Shown here piece after piece: positions 35,651 through 43,794 of a stretch of 64,000 nt of DNA (within the stretch, counting starts at the first letter, position 1; each line of letters begins with the position of its first letter). This DNA comes from Photobacterium arenosum (GTDB taxonomy: Bacteria > Pseudomonadota > Gammaproteobacteria > Enterobacterales > Vibrionaceae). The stretch is from contig NZ_JACYTP010000007.1 of the NCBI RefSeq assembly GCF_014841115.1, forward strand, positions 159,267-223,266, given 5' to 3'. The translations under genes were made by a program, and so were the position numbers. Below the pieces are notes generated by a model. The model saw only the letters and a program-made list of their open reading frames with translations. It was not told the origin of the DNA and did no database searches.

Positions 35651-35997
35651 AACGAGTCAGAGTGATAGATAATAAGGATCTCGATTTTACGGTGCGTGGT
35701 GACTCGCCGGGCATGGCTTACGTCGCACGTGCACTGAGCCCTGATGTTTCCCCGAATATCGGTGTGGGTTTTGCTAGGTGGGAAGGTGCAAAAGTCGCCT
35801 GGACGGTATTGTATGACGAAGTTGTTTTTGTCATTGAAGGGTGTTTTGAGCTGACCGCAAACGGGGAAACCCACCATGTTTACCCGGGACAAATGCTCTG
35901 GATACCCGAAGGGACTGAGCTGATTTATGGTGGTCATGCCTTGTTTGGTTATGTTGTGCATCCGGGAAACTGGAAGGAATTACACGGCATTCAGTGA
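35647..35997 (+). CDS. EutQ-like cupin
   Basis: 116 residues forming one small cupin barrel (VLYDEVVFVIEGCFELTANG, then PGQMLWIPEGTELIYGG). The motif pattern resembles the ethanolamine-utilisation EutQ-type cupins found beside amine oxidoreductases. The metal-binding His set of classic cupins is reduced: the first motif has no HxH, only E and H further on. The ATG overlaps the stop of the FAD oxidoreductase, so it is translationally coupled and ends the island operon. Its biochemical role is unknown. Confidence 0.78.
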   Translation: MKRVRVIDNKDLDFTVRGDSPGMAYVARALSPDVSPNIGVGFARWEGAKVAWTVLYDEVVFVIEGCFELTANGETHHVYPGQMLWIPEGTELIYGGHALFGYVVHPGNWKELHGIQ

Positions 35998-36376
35998 CCC
36001 TATTCACTTCGGCCTGAAGGGCTTACCACCGAACCAGGGACAGACTCCTCATACGGGCGATGTCTGTTCCTGTTTTGTCTGATTTCTTGTCTCTTTTCGA
36101 GCACAACACGCTGCTGAAGTCTTTTTATTTGCCGGTTGCTATACTCCCACTCGCCTTTCTTCTCACTCCATTGTCTGCAACCCCAGTAATTCAGATCAAG
36201 TTTGATCTGGCGCAGGTGAAAAATCATGCTTGGCTATAGACTGTCCCGAGGTTTGTTTTGCCTGCCCCTGGTCTCTCAGAGGTCATGATGGCAGGTGAGG
36301 TTTCAGTTCGTTGAGGCATGCGGAGTGTTCCAGCACCAGGTGGTTCATGTACTGATTGGCGGTATTCACGCGGCGA
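35998..36376. other. Unassigned right end of the inserted island
   Basis: About 380 bases between the cupin stop and the degraded menH copy. No gene is supported. A - strand frame (36000-36227) and a short - strand frame ending near 36286 give no family that I recognise and lack clear ribosome sites. It may hold the remains of a mobile element that brought in the island, but no terminal repeats were found by eye. Confidence 0.4.
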
Positions 36377-36500
36377 CGGCAAGCTGTATCGCCCATGCCG
36401 GGCACAAGGCCCACAAAGAACAACCGCAGATTTTTTGCAATGGCGCTCTGGCGTCAGCTGAACCCGCACCTTGAAATGGCACAGTGATCTGAGAGTGATA
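36377..36500 (+). pseudogene. Degraded menH 3' end (right copy of the duplication)
   Basis: It matches the end of menH: CGGCAAGCTGTATCGCC, CACAAAGAACAACCGCAG, GGCGTCAGCTGAA, CTTGAAATG, and GTGATCTGAGAGTGA after the stop. An extra T in the TTTTTT stretch shifts the frame. It keeps the natural spacing to the menB start, so this is the original menH-menB junction and the 5' part of this menH copy is lost. The divergence from 26617-26740 suggests two different source lineages. Confidence 0.85.
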
Positions 36501-36505
36501 ATGAT

Positions 36506-37372
36506 ATGGCAATGACCCTGGGTTTGTCTGAAGAGGCACTTTATGCGTCGATCGAATGGGTAAACGGCGGCAGCGGGTATGACGATATTCAGTACCATAC
36601 ATCGAGCGATGGTATCGCCAGAATCACCATCGCCCGTCCGCAGGTGCACAATGCTTTTCGTCCGCAAACTGTCAACGAAATGATCTATGCGCTGTCACAA
36701 GCCCGCTACGATGAGTCCGTCGGTGTGATTATTCTCACCGGGCTGGGCGAGGATGCCTTCTGCTCTGGCGGTGATCAGAAAGTACGCGGTGACTATGGGG
36801 GTTACCGGGATGACGCCGGCACCCATCATTTGAATGTGCTGGATTTTCAGCGCCAGATCCGCACCTGTCCGAAACCTGTGATTGCCTCGGTGGCCGGCTG
36901 GGCGGTGGGCGGCGGCCATGTGCTGCACATGATGTGCGATTTGACCATAGCGGCAGAGAACGCCCGGTTTGGTCAGACCGGCCCGAAAGTCGGGTCTTTT
37001 GACGGCGGCTGGGGTGCCGCTTATATGGCACGGATTGTCGGTCAGAAAAAGGCCCGCGAAATCTGGTTTCTGTGCCGTTTTTACGACGCGCAGGAAGCGC
37101 AGGAGATGGGGCTGGTCAATACCGTTGTGCCACTGGCTGAGCTGGAAAGGGAGACGGTGCGATGGTGTCGTGAAGTGCTTCAGCACAGCCCGATGGCGCT
37201 GCGTTGTCTGAAAGCCGCACTGAATGCCGACTGTGACGGACAGGCAGGATTGCAGGAACTGGCAGGCAACGCCACCATGCTGTTTTATATGACCGAAGAA
37301 GGTCAGGAAGGCCGTAATGCGTTCAATGAAAAACGCCAGCCGGACTTCAAAAAATTCCCGCGCAACCCGTGA
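36506..37372 (+). CDS. menB: 1,4-dihydroxy-2-naphthoyl-CoA synthase
   Basis: 288 residues of the crotonase fold, the same length as E. coli MenB. Markers are [38 protein letters not shown] (about residues 84-98, oxyanion hole), [35 protein letters not shown] with the catalytic Asp, and a C-terminal [13 protein letters not shown]. It cyclises o-succinylbenzoyl-CoA. It begins 26 bases after the degraded menH end and heads menB-menC-menE. Confidence 0.96.
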   Translation: MAMTLGLSEEALYASIEWVNGGSGYDDIQYHTSSDGIARITIARPQVHNAFRPQTVNEMIYALSQARYDESVGVIILTGLGEDAFCSGGDQKVRGDYGGYRDDAGTHHLNVLDFQRQIRTCPKPVIASVAGWAVGGGHVLHMMCDLTIAAENARFGQTGPKVGSFDGGWGAAYMARIVGQKKAREIWFLCRFYDAQEAQEMGLVNTVVPLAELERETVRWCREVLQHSPMALRCLKAALNADCDGQAGLQELAGNATMLFYMTEEGQEGRNAFNEKRQPDFKKFPRNP

Positions 37373-37429
37373 TTTGTCATCACTGAGCGGTCAACACAGA
37401 ACCGTACATAGAAACAAGGTGTGAACAGG

Positions 37430-38452
37430 ATGACGCGTTCAGCCAGTCTGTATCGTTACCGGTTGCCAATGGACACTGGGGTGATCCTGCGGGGCAGGCG
37501 ATTAACCGAGCGTATCGGCTACATCGCCGAGCTGAGGGAGGGCGCGCGCATCGGGCGCGGGGAAATCGCGCCCTTGCCAGGCTTCAGTGTGGAATGTGCT
37601 GATCAGGCCGGACAACAGAGCCTCCATGCGCTCAAACGCTGGGTGGCCGGACAGGACATCATGGCCTGTGCCCGGTGGCCGTCTGTGGCATTCGGACTGT
37701 CGATGGCGGCATTGGAACTGCAAGGCGAACTACCGATCACTGCTAGATACCAGACGGTGCCCTTGCTGAGCCATGAGTCAGTGAACGCCGGGGCGGAAGG
37801 CGCTGCCGCAAACCTCAGCGTGCCAGCGGATTGTCGATTTGCCAAACTAAAACTGGGCCGTGGTTCGCCGCAACAGGATGCCATTAATGTCAGCGCTTTG
37901 CTGAAAGCGCACCCGTCGCTGATGCTGCGGCTGGACGCCAACTGTGCCTGGTCGCTGCCGCAGGCGCGTGAGTTCGCCCGCCATCTTGCGCCTGCTCATG
38001 TTTCACGAATTGCCTTTATTGAAGAGCCTTGTCAGCGACCGGCGGACTGCCTGACTTTCAGCAAAGAAACCGGCCTCGCGCTGGCGTGGGATGAAACCTT
38101 GCAAGCTGCCGTCAGGCAACCTGACTTCACTTTGGATACGGATTTCCGGCTGGATAGCCTGAGCGGTGCCAACACCCTTGTCATCAAGCCCACCCTGATC
38201 GGCTCTGTGCAGCGCTGCATCGCCCTGATCCGTCAGGCACAACAAACCGGGACAAAGGCGGTGATCAGTGCCAGTCTGGAATCCAGCCTGGGATTAACCC
38301 AGCTTGCCCGCCTGTCTTGCTGGCTGCTGCCCGGCAGTGTACCGGGCTTAGATACCCTCAGCCTGTTTCGCAGCCAGCTTGAACTTACCTGGCCGGGCAG
38401 CACTCTGCCGGTTAAGCTATTACAACAACAGACACGGGTATGGCACTCATGA
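37430..38452 (+). CDS. menC: o-succinylbenzoate synthase
   Basis: 340 residues from the ATG at 37430 with AAGGTG upstream; a GTG nine bases earlier is possible. Enolase-superfamily residues are visible: the Lys pair region CRFAKLKLGRG (about 136-146), metal ligands LRLDANCAWS (Asp, about 164), IEEPC (Glu), AWDET (Asp), and Lys in LVIKPTLIGS. It dehydrates SHCHC to o-succinylbenzoate. It is slightly longer than the E. coli enzyme (320). It overlaps menE by 13 bases. Confidence 0.93.
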   Translation: MTRSASLYRYRLPMDTGVILRGRRLTERIGYIAELREGARIGRGEIAPLPGFSVECADQAGQQSLHALKRWVAGQDIMACARWPSVAFGLSMAALELQGELPITARYQTVPLLSHESVNAGAEGAAANLSVPADCRFAKLKLGRGSPQQDAINVSALLKAHPSLMLRLDANCAWSLPQAREFARHLAPAHVSRIAFIEEPCQRPADCLTFSKETGLALAWDETLQAAVRQPDFTLDTDFRLDSLSGANTLVIKPTLIGSVQRCIALIRQAQQTGTKAVISASLESSLGLTQLARLSCWLLPGSVPGLDTLSLFRSQLELTWPGSTLPVKLLQQQTRVWHS

Positions 38453-39948
38453 AGGCGGACAACCTCTGTCAGCCTTGCCTCTGGCACACCTGGGCCAGCA
38501 CCCGGCCTGAAGCTATTGCGCTGGTGACGGCAAAGAGTGAGTACACCTGGCAAGCACTGGTTGAGCGAATTCACCGGCTGGCACGAGTGCTCGCCGCTCA
38601 GGGGGTGAGCGAAGGTGCTGTGGTGACTGTGGTCAGCAACAACTCGCCGGATGTGGTGATGCTCCATCTGGCTTGCATCCAGCTGGGCGCGATCACAGCC
38701 CTGACGATGCCGCAGCCCTACCAGCTAATTCAGGAAAATCTGCGTGTGTTGTATGGCGAGGGGCAGCGACAGTTTGTGTGGAGCAGTGACTCAGCCATCA
38801 GTGGTTTTTCAGAACAGGACAGGCAGCGCTTATTCACAGACTGCCAGATACTGAACCTGCAAGCACCGGTTGCTTCTTCGGCGTCGTGCCTTGCCCGCCG
38901 CGATGCAGGACGACGAGATGCAGAACAACGCGATACAGAACAACGTGACACAGAAAAAATAGCCTCGATTGTCTTTACCTCGGGCTCGTCCGGCGTGCCC
39001 AAAGCGGTCGCCCATACGCAGGAGCAGCATCTGGCCTCGGCCCGTGGCCTGCTGGCGGTTTTGTCGTTTCAGCAGCACGATTGCTGGCTGCTCAGTCTGC
39101 CCATATATCACGTTTCCGGTCTGTCGATTCTGTACCGCTGGCTCAGCGTCGGTGCCTGCCTGAAAATCGGCAGCGGTCAACTGGAACAGGACATTCAGGG
39201 GGCGACCCATGCGTCGCTGGTAGCCACGCAGCTCAAGCGACTGCTGGATCACCGGCAGCCACTGCAGCTCAGCCATGTGTTACTGGGCGGCAGTGATGTG
39301 CCTTTGCCGCTGTGTCAGCAGGCCAGAGACAGTGGTATTGAAACCTGGCTGGGTTATGGCATAACAGAAGCGGCATCGACGGTGACGGCCAAACCGACAG
39401 ACGGCATCGCAAGCGCCGGGCGTGTGTTGCCAAACCGTCAGGTTCAGTTGAGAAACAAGCGGATTTATATCGCCGGTGATACCTTAGCGAGCGGTTACTA
39501 TTATCAGGGCCTGCTTATTCCGCTGGTGGATGAACAGGGCTGGTTTGATAGCAAAGATGTCGGTCAGTGGGTCGACGGTGAACTCCGCATCACAGGCCGT
39601 GCCGATAACCAGTTTATTTCCGGCGGCGAGAACATCCACTGCGAAGAAATTGAAGCCGTGCTTAACCGTCATCCCGACATCAGGCAAAGTTTGGTGATCC
39701 CTGTTCACAGCGCCGAATATGGCGTCCGCCCGGTTGCCCTGATCGACAGCGCCAGCGATCAGTCGGCCCTGCAACTGCCTCTCTGGCTGGCAGATAAACT
39801 CACCCGCTTCAAAATCCCCGATGCGTTCTTCCCCATGCCACAACAGCCACAAACCGGCATCAAACTATCGCGAAAGGCCATGAGAGAGTGGCTTTCTGAC
39901 AATCAAAATGAATACCAGCTCATGAACGCCCCTGAAAATGTTAAGTGA
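38440..39948 (+). CDS. menE: o-succinylbenzoate-CoA ligase
   Basis: 502 residues, about 50 longer than E. coli MenE (451). It is an ANL ligase: P-loop IVFTSGSSGVPKAV (about residues 176-189), YHVSGLSIL, LGYGITEAASTV, the ITGRADNQFISGGENIHCEEIE hinge region, and the C-terminal Lys in GIKLSRKA. Part of the extra length is a four-fold 15-bp tandem repeat immediately before the P-loop, giving the polar segment R-D-(A/T)-(E/G)-x repeated. The start at 38440 is inside menC; ATG 38449 would also work. Confidence 0.93.
   Translation: MALMKADNLCQPCLWHTWASTRPEAIALVTAKSEYTWQALVERIHRLARVLAAQGVSEGAVVTVVSNNSPDVVMLHLACIQLGAITALTMPQPYQLIQENLRVLYGEGQRQFVWSSDSAISGFSEQDRQRLFTDCQILNLQAPVASSASCLARRDAGRRDAEQRDTEQRDTEKIASIVFTSGSSGVPKAVAHTQEQHLASARGLLAVLSFQQHDCWLLSLPIYHVSGLSILYRWLSVGACLKIGSGQLEQDIQGATHASLVATQLKRLLDHRQPLQLSHVLLGGSDVPLPLCQQARDSGIETWLGYGITEAASTVTAKPTDGIASAGRVLPNRQVQLRNKRIYIAGDTLASGYYYQGLLIPLVDEQGWFDSKDVGQWVDGELRITGRADNQFISGGENIHCEEIEAVLNRHPDIRQSLVIPVHSAEYGVRPVALIDSASDQSALQLPLWLADKLTRFKIPDAFFPMPQQPQTGIKLSRKAMREWLSDNQNEYQLMNAPENVK
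38899..38958 (+). repeat. 15-bp tandem repeat (4 units) within menE
   Basis: Four in-frame 15-base units encode RDAGR, RDAEQ, RDTEQ and RDTEK (residues 154-173). Each is of the form CG-N-GA-Y-RCA-GRA-MRA. The polar insert lies in the loop just before the ATP P-loop. It is likely a recent slippage expansion. Confidence 0.88.
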
Positions 39949-40293
39949 CCGCTGCCGCTTTTTCACCAGCACCTGCGACGCTGAACTTCAGGGTAGATCA
40001 TTAAGCGCGATAAAAACCCAGAATATCAATTGGGTCGTATAAGGTGTTTACGCAAGATACAGGGCAGTGAGTCGTATCACTTACAGATAAAGTTATATGA
40101 ATAATTGATATGAATCAGTGCGTTAAGACGCATCTTGTTGAGCTGGTTATACGACTGAGTCATATAACATGATGTCGCATAATAAAATGTTATATTTTTA
40201 AAAATCAACCAGTTAGCTAACTGGTCAGCTTTGTTCGATTTGTCAATCGGGTTAAGGTTGCGACCTTATAACTTATACTCGTAATACTAAACA
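39949..40293. other. Spacer between menE and the cassette region, with an 18-bp perfect palindrome
   Basis: No gene is supported. Composition turns AT-rich after about 40070. ACCAGTTAGCTAACTGGT (40208-40225) is a perfect palindrome containing GTTAGCT and its mirror AGCTAAC, which have the form of integron core sites (GTTRRRY/RYYYAAC). ATAACAT...ATGTTAT arms lie at about 40163-40192. This marks the left edge of the accessory gene block. Confidence 0.55.
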
Positions 40294-40953
40294 ATGAATA
40301 ATAACAACAATGCTGTTGCTGCTGGTCAGGCTGTTTACACGAAGAAAGTACTTTCCATCTATGATCTTTGGGTCCTCGGATTTTCAAATACCTATCTATG
40401 GAAATGTTCAACAAAGGTAATCAGTCAAAAGTTTCTAGAGTTAGTTTCTACCAACCACTTAGATGTTGGTGTTGGAACTGGGTACTACTTAAAAAATCAC
40501 CTTTCCAATATGGAAAGAAGAGTTGCTTTAGTGGATTTAAATCAAAATAGCTTAAAATCAGCAGCTAGTGCAATCCGGCATTTTAATCCAGAAATATATA
40601 AAAGGAATGTTTTAGAGCCTTTACAATTAAATTGCGAAAAGTTTGACTCTATCAGTATGAACTATCTGTTACATTGTTTACCTGGTGATTTTTCAGAAAA
40701 AGGGGTTGTGTTTTCAAACCTTAGAGAGCTTTTAAATGAAGGCGGAGTATTGTTTGGAAGTACAATTTTAGGTAAAGGTGTACAGAAAAATTTTTTCGCC
40801 AATAAGTTGATGAATCTTTATAATAAAAAAGGCATTTTTAGTAACCTTAATGATGACATTATTAGCTTGGAAAAGGTTCTGAAGGAGAATTTTTCAAATG
40901 TACAAATTGACATTGTTGGGTGCGTCGTTTTGTTCTCTGGCACAAAAATATAA
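40294..40953 (+). CDS. Class I SAM-dependent methyltransferase (cassette-type gene)
   Basis: 219 residues. Motif I is degenerate but readable as HLDVGVGTGYYL (about residues 56-67), followed by VALVDLNQNSL (acidic motif II). A methyltransferase domain continues through SISMNYLLHCLPGD. The codon usage is clearly AT-richer than the men genes, and the gene is compact with TAACAAATAAG immediately after its last codons, as in mobile cassettes. The N-terminus begins with a run of Asn (MNNNNN). The substrate is unknown. Confidence 0.78.
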   Translation: MNNNNNAVAAGQAVYTKKVLSIYDLWVLGFSNTYLWKCSTKVISQKFLELVSTNHLDVGVGTGYYLKNHLSNMERRVALVDLNQNSLKSAASAIRHFNPEIYKRNVLEPLQLNCEKFDSISMNYLLHCLPGDFSEKGVVFSNLRELLNEGGVLFGSTILGKGVQKNFFANKLMNLYNKKGIFSNLNDDIISLEKVLKENFSNVQIDIVGCVVLFSGTKI

Positions 40954-41010
40954 CAAATAAGAATCAGTGTCGCGTAGCCGACACTTTATCCGGATGCTGG
41001 ACAAGCCCGG
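40951..41010 (+). repeat. Cassette 3'-end repeat, copy 1
   Basis: AACAAATAAG, six bases, then GTGTCGCGTAGCCGACAC (a hairpin), then TTATCCGGATGCTGGACAAG. The same series follows the SRPBCC gene at 44488-44545 (AACAAATAAG, GTGTTGCGTAGCCGACAT, TTATCTGGATGTTGAACAAG). Both begin at or within the stop codon of the gene, the position where integron attC sites lie. Confidence 0.65.
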
Positions 41011-41095
41011 AGGGTGTTCATAGTTCTGTGTCAGCATAAGTCACAGATCTACATATTGATCAACCCTGTTTGGGAAGTGGAGGCTCTACTGCTAT

Positions 41096-41317
41096 ATCGA
41101 CAGGCTGAGCGTCATCAACAGGATAGTCAGTCACAATCCTAGGGGAAAAATACAGGGATGTATTTTTAGGGTGTCGGTGCAAGGAGCGCCTACAACCGGC
41201 CGGACAGCACCAAAGAATTTAACAGGCATTTCTGGGCACTCTCTGAGCCAGCAAAGAGTGTCTGGCGCGCAAAGCATAATGCTGAGAAGGCGCTGGCTTT
41301 AAGCGCTATATACAAAC
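41096..41317. repeat. Dispersed ~220-bp repeat R, copy 1
   Basis: It matches 47714-47937 along its length: ATCGACAGGCTGAG, TCATCAACAGGATAGTCAG, GGATGTATTTTTAGG, AAGGAGCGCCTACAACCGGC, TCTGGGCACTCT, AGCCAGCAAAGAGTGTCTGG and TTTAAGCGC. It contains nested inverted repeats such as CACTCT...AGAGTG. It has no credible ORF. It sits 34 bases left of IS110 scar A, on the side where the far end of that element would be, so it could be the element's 3' end. Confidence 0.75.
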
Positions 41318-41350
41318 TGCCCCGCTTCCTGGCACTGACTGTCGTAAAAT

Positions 41351-41503
41351 GGTTTTGTGCATCAACACCTTGCCTTGATGATTCTCGCCGTGGATACTAA
41401 AACTGTGTGTGGCTAAATCAATGCCATAGACAGATTGTGACATGGCGACTTCCGGTAATATCGTAGCCAAACTTGCCCAGTGCGGCAAAGCTTGATGAGG
41501 GAG
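41351..41503 (-). mobile_element. IS110-family remnant A (transposase N-terminus plus left end)
   Basis: The minus strand encodes MSQSVYGIDLATHSFSIHGE and continues NHQGKVLMHKT, the DEDD-transposase N-terminus of IS110-type elements with its first Asp, starting at about 41444. It is lost after about 32 codons. The ~60-base upstream leader, with the hairpin segment around CTTGCCCAGTGCGGCAAAG, is kept and ends beside the GNAT gene. Confidence 0.8.
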
Positions 41504-41535
41504 CATGTCATTCCTTAGGCTTCAAGGAAGAATCA

Positions 41536-42036
41536 GTGGAAATTAATCTAAGAAACGCAGTACAAGCAGATGTTCAGCAAATAGCGAAAATCCATGTTAG
41601 TTCGTGGAAAGCAGCTTTTGATGGATTAATGCCAGATAATTATATTAACGGTTATACTCTTTCGTCTCGTATAGAGGAGTGGCAGAAAACAATATGTACC
41701 AATGCCGAGAAAGTAGTTGTTGCTGAGTGTGGTGAGATAGTTGTTGGTTTTATGTCTTATCGTATCCATCCTGAGAACTCAGAAACTATAGAACTTAGTA
41801 AGCTCTACCTATGCCCCAGTGTCTATGGGCAAAGGCTAGGAAGCAGGTTTATGAACCATTTAGAAGAAGAATCTCAAGCTCAGGGAATGAAGGCTATTCA
41901 CCTATATGTGCTCGACACTAACGAAACGGCAATTCAGTTTTACTCTAAACATGGTTTCCAGTTCTCAGATGGTTGTATGTCTGAAGAGTTTGAAGGAACA
42001 ACAATCATCGATCTACTGATGACCAAGCGAGTTTAA
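41536..42036 (+). CDS. GNAT-family N-acetyltransferase
   Basis: 166 residues from a GTG at 41536 (VEINLRNAVQADVQQIAKIH) with GGAAG upstream. A frame extending left to 41473 runs into the IS110 leader and is not used. It shows GNAT motifs: SSWKAAFDGLMPDNYI, the acetyl-CoA loop LCPSVYGQRLGSRFMNHLEE (Q/RxxGxG/A form, about residues 95-114), and YVLDTNETAIQFYSKHGFQ near the C-terminus. A typical small acetyltransferase of mobile cassette arrays; the substrate is unknown. Confidence 0.88.
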   Translation: MEINLRNAVQADVQQIAKIHVSSWKAAFDGLMPDNYINGYTLSSRIEEWQKTICTNAEKVVVAECGEIVVGFMSYRIHPENSETIELSKLYLCPSVYGQRLGSRFMNHLEEESQAQGMKAIHLYVLDTNETAIQFYSKHGFQFSDGCMSEEFEGTTIIDLLMTKRV

Positions 42037-42229
42037 GGCAGATTCGCAACGTTTGGTATTTTTGGTTTGAATCGACATTAGTATTTTCGGAACAATGGTT
42101 TAGGTTAGGTGGTAGCGTTGCTCACTACTTAACGTGGCTACATGGATTCTCCCGGTTGTCAGCAACCGCGTCAGGTAATGAAAGGGACTGCCGTGTTACA
42201 TTCGGTCTTTTCACTGACGATCACAGCTC

Positions 42230-42472
42230 GTGCGCCATGAAACACATTGTCCACAGATATCGGTTGCTTTTTTGGCAATTCTCCCAAGCCAGGCAGCAAA
42301 CGTCTCAAGGAGTTTTGATCGCGTTATTGTTTTGTGGGTCAGCACTTTGCCTTGATGATCATCGCCGTGGATACTGAAACTGTATTTGGCTAAATTGATG
42401 CCATAGGCAATGATTACCTTTGGTGATGTCGTCATCAGGCTTACCCAGTTTTACAAAGCCTGATGGAGTAGG
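42230..42472 (-). mobile_element. IS110-family remnant B
   Basis: The longest of the five scars by protein homology. The minus strand reads YGINLAKYSFSIHGDDHQGK and continues VLTHKTITRSKLLETFAAW before losing similarity near 42230. Upstream of the transposase start lies CATCAGGCTT-ACCCAGTTTTAC-AAAGCCTGATG, a near-perfect stem-loop. It ends 48 bases before the VOC gene. Confidence 0.82.
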
Positions 42473-42519
42473 CCATGTCATTCTTTAGGCCACACATAAT
42501 CCACATGATGGGAGAGTAC

Positions 42520-42897
42520 ATGTTTGATCACGTTAAGATCGGAGTCAGTAACTATACAGAAGGCAAAAACTTCTTCCTGAAGGTGCTCAAGCCATTGGGC
42601 GTTGAGATTGGTTCCGAGGGCGAGCCGTCTTACGGTATCGAGTTGTGCGGCAAGAATAACGCTTCGCTATGCTTGTGCCAAGCCATGGAGCCACCTGCAC
42701 CGCTCCACATTGCGTTCGTTGCTGAAACACGCCAGCAAGTCGACGCCTTTTATCGTGCTGCATTGGATGCTGGGGGTAAGGACAATGGTACCCCCGGGAT
42801 TCGTACGCATTATCACGACAATTACTACGCAGCCTTCGTTATTGGCCCTGATGGGCACAATATCGAAGCGGTGTGTCATGATGGCGCAGCAGAATGA
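42520..42897 (+). CDS. VOC (glyoxalase/bleomycin-resistance) superfamily protein
   Basis: 125 residues from the ATG at 42520 with a GGGAGAG ribosome site. It begins MFDHVKIGVSNYTEGKNFFLKVLKPLG with the first metal-type His, and ends YYAAFVIGPDGHNIEAVCH, the standard second half of a VOC repeat. This is the length of a single-unit VOC protein. Specific activity is unknown. The GC content is higher than that of its cassette neighbours, suggesting a separate origin. Confidence 0.9.
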   Translation: MFDHVKIGVSNYTEGKNFFLKVLKPLGVEIGSEGEPSYGIELCGKNNASLCLCQAMEPPAPLHIAFVAETRQQVDAFYRAALDAGGKDNGTPGIRTHYHDNYYAAFVIGPDGHNIEAVCHDGAAE

Positions 42898-42938
42898 TCG
42901 GTGTATGTGTTGAACCGCCGCGCTCCCTTGCTTTCGCA

Positions 42939-43055
42939 ATGGTATACATCGCCTCAAAGTGTAGTGGTACATTGAATGCAAGTAGATTCTACGAAGCTTG
43001 TGGATACATTGCTGTCAACGAGTACAACGTAACTCATCGAAAAACATTCACATAA
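42939..43055 (+). pseudogene. GNAT acetyltransferase C-terminal fragment
   Basis: 38 codons reading ASKCSGTLNASRFYEACGY then IAVNEYNVTHRKTFT and stop. N-A-S-R-F-Y-E-A-C-G-Y is the classic last helix and strand of GNAT enzymes. The catalytic acetyl-CoA loop is missing. The stop is followed at once by CAAACAACG, giving TAACAAACAACG, which looks like the left end of an attC-type site. Confidence 0.65.
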
Positions 43056-43076
43056 CAAACAACGATGGCATCAAGA

Positions 43077-43170
43077 GCTAAATCAGTACTATAAACAGAT
43101 TTTGACACGATGACCTTTGGCGATGTCGTCATCAGGCTGACACAGTGTGGCAAAGCCTGATAAGAGGAGT
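43077..43170 (-). mobile_element. IS110-family remnant C (short)
   Basis: It retains the leader with CATCAGGCTGACACAGTGTG and GCAAAGCCTGATA, and only about ten transposase codons (SVYSTDLA). The tnp-proximal cut lies directly after the GNAT fragment. It ends 34 bases before the DinB gene. Confidence 0.75.
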
Positions 43171-43204
43171 TCATGCGATTCATAATGTACAAGGAGAAAT
43201 ACAG

Positions 43205-43747
43205 ATGAGCCTTAAAGAACACTTTATATTGCTGGCCGCCTACAACCAAAGCATGAACACTACCGTTTACGAGGCTGCGAGTCGTTTAGATAAAAAAGAG
43301 CTGACCAAGGATCGTGGCGCATTTTTTGGCTCTGTTTTCGGTACTTTGAATCACATTCTTGTGGGCGATATTATTTGGCTCAAGCGATTTTCCTCGAATC
43401 CGTCCTGCATGTCCTCTTTACGTGAGGTCGTCAATCTTCCCAACCCGAGTAGCTTGGATCAGATACTTTTTGAAGATTTCACTGCTTTATCCGAACAAAG
43501 ATCTTGGTTGGATTGTCAGATTATCTGTTGGGTAGATGAACTCACTGAGACAGATTTGGATCTCTTACTTAGTTATCACAATACCAAAGGCATTTCTGCT
43601 AACAAACGGTTTTCAAGCCTAGTTCTTCACTTCTTTAATCATCAAACCCATCATCGGGGGCAAGTATCTGCTTTGCTTTCTCAGGCCGGTGAAGATATTG
43701 GTGTGACAGACCTCTTGGCGCTGATTCCTGAGGAAGCTTGTGTTTAA
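43205..43747 (+). CDS. DinB-family (DUF664-type) four-helix protein
   Basis: 180 residues from the ATG at 43205 behind AAGGAGAAATACAG; a longer frame starting at 43145 runs into the IS110 leader. It shows DinB-like metal-ligand pattern residues: FGTLNHILVGDIIWLKRF (His, about residue 50) and HFFNHQTHHRGQVSALLSQAG (HxxxHxxG region, about 140-160). Such proteins are thiol- or metal-dependent transferases or stress proteins of mostly unknown function and are common in integron cassettes. Confidence 0.87.
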   Translation: MSLKEHFILLAAYNQSMNTTVYEAASRLDKKELTKDRGAFFGSVFGTLNHILVGDIIWLKRFSSNPSCMSSLREVVNLPNPSSLDQILFEDFTALSEQRSWLDCQIICWVDELTETDLDLLLSYHNTKGISANKRFSSLVLHFFNHQTHHRGQVSALLSQAGEDIGVTDLLALIPEEACV

Positions 43748-43794
43748 CCGGTTGCAGTTGGCGTAAGAACTATCACTTTAAAAGCGAAATTGAT

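Noticed and set aside
38899..38958. CRISPR-like or regulatory direct repeats
   Set aside because: Units are 15 bp, contiguous and in frame within menE, so this is a coding tandem repeat.
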